DNA of 6,011 nt from contig JAILAS010000074.1 in the NCBI GenBank assembly GCA_024681495.1, forward strand, positions 1 through 6,011, in the 5' to 3' direction. The notes below the pieces were generated by a model. The model was not told where the DNA came from and searched no databases. It saw nothing but the letters and a program-made list of their open reading frames with translations. Below, in pieces: positions 5,471 to 6,011 of the stretch. The translations under genes and the position numbers were made by a program. This DNA is from Eubacterium sp. Its GTDB lineage: Bacteria; Bacillota; Clostridia; Lachnospirales; Lachnospiraceae. Numbering within the stretch: the stretch's first letter is position 1; every line of letters begins with the position of its first letter.

Positions 5471-6011
5471 ATGGTTAAGATAATTTCAGACAGCACCTGC
5501 GATCTGTCGCAGGAGCTTTTAGAGAGGTACGATGTTGACATCGTTCCTCTCCATATCGTATTAGGTGACGAGGAATACAGGGACAGGCTGGAGATAACCC
5601 CGGAGGAGATTTACGCGTGGTCGGACGAGCATAACACCACGCCGAAGACGTCGGCGGTATCTCTCGAGGATGCGGTGGCGGCCTTTAGCCCGTACATAGA
5701 GGCAGGGCAGGAGATTGTGGCCTTCACTATTTCGGGAAGCATGTCCACCACGGCCAATGTGTTTTGGATGGCGGCCGAAGAGCTCGATGCTTTCGATAAG
5801 ATTACGGTCATAGATTCGGAAAATCTTTCCACGGGAATAGGCCTGCAGGTGATTGAGGCGGCTATTCTCGCCAAGCAGGGAAAGAGCGCTAAGGAGATTG
5901 AGGCACGTATCATCGAGTTAAGGCCCAGGGTGCGTGCCAGCTTCGTGGTCGACTCCCTGGAGTATCTGCGAAGAGGCGGCAGATGCAGCTCCGTCGCGGC
6001 GTTTGCCGGGA
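5471..6011 (+). CDS. DegV-family fatty-acid-binding protein (3'-truncated)
   Basis: The first 180 residues of a DegV protein are visible before the window ends; family members are usually about 280-290 residues, so roughly 100 are missing. DegV/FakB proteins bind a fatty acid; FakB members present it to the kinase FakA for phosphorylation and use in phospholipid synthesis. Visible hallmarks are ISDSTCDL (5-12), VPLHIVLGDEEYRD (25-38), TSAVS (60-64, where the family TS pair contacts the lipid carboxylate), FTISGSMSTTAN (85-96), VIDSENLSTGIGL (113-125) and SLEYLRRGGRCS (162-173). The start is ATG 5471, with AGGGG (5461-5465) 5 nt upstream. It follows the EEP gene by 63 nt in the same direction. 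FakA is not in view, so whether this is a true FakB is open. Confidence 0.93.
   Translation, partial: MVKIISDSTCDLSQELLERYDVDIVPLHIVLGDEEYRDRLEITPEEIYAWSDEHNTTPKTSAVSLEDAVAAFSPYIEAGQEIVAFTISGSMSTTANVFWMAAEELDAFDKITVIDSENLSTGIGLQVIEAAILAKQGKSAKEIEARIIELRPRVRASFVVDSLEYLRRGGRCSSVAAFAG

Overview
The window carries a compact molybdenum-cofactor (Moco) biosynthesis locus from what looks like an anaerobic, fairly GC-rich member of the Bacillota (Clostridia-like). The taxonomic guess rests on three things. Shine-Dalgarno sites are strong and purine-rich. ATA (Ile) and AGG (Arg) codons are used freely despite the GC-rich background. The neighbour set is also typical: a DegV-family protein, a membrane-anchored EEP hydrolase, and a second MoeA-like protein with a C-terminal Cys cluster. 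The guess is an inference, and genus cannot be named from this sequence.

Layout: (1) The last 24 codons of an upstream gene end at 77, followed by a clear rho-independent terminator (158-198). (2) A probable extended -10 promoter (220-228) and a short leader with a stem-loop precede a three-gene + strand operon. Its genes are moeA (297-1508), a second MoeA-like molybdopterin-binding protein starting at GTG (1589-2605), and, after a 1-nt gap, a fused MobB-MoaC protein (2607-3611). (3) mogA (3628-4128) lies on the - strand, convergent with the operon across only 16 bp, with its own TTGACA / TAAAAT promoter. (4) After a divergent intergenic region comes a membrane-anchored endonuclease/exonuclease/phosphatase-family protein (4346-5407, + strand). 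(5) The window ends inside a DegV-family gene (from 5471).

How the genes work together: MoaC makes cyclic pyranopterin monophosphate (with MoaA, not in the window). MogA adenylylates molybdopterin, and MoeA inserts molybdate into MPT-AMP. MobB is the GTP-binding adaptor for the later dinucleotide step. The second MoeA-like protein probably handles molybdopterin or Moco in a way not defined by sequence. MoaA, MoaD, MoaE and MobA are absent here and would have to be encoded elsewhere. The EEP and DegV genes have no evident link to Moco.

The most interesting feature is the MobB-MoaC fusion, which joins the first and last parts of the pathway. A textbook ribosome-binding site and an in-frame GTG sit exactly at the domain junction, so the locus may make both the fusion and a free MoaC. 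I see no mobile elements, CRISPR arrays, tRNA or rRNA genes.
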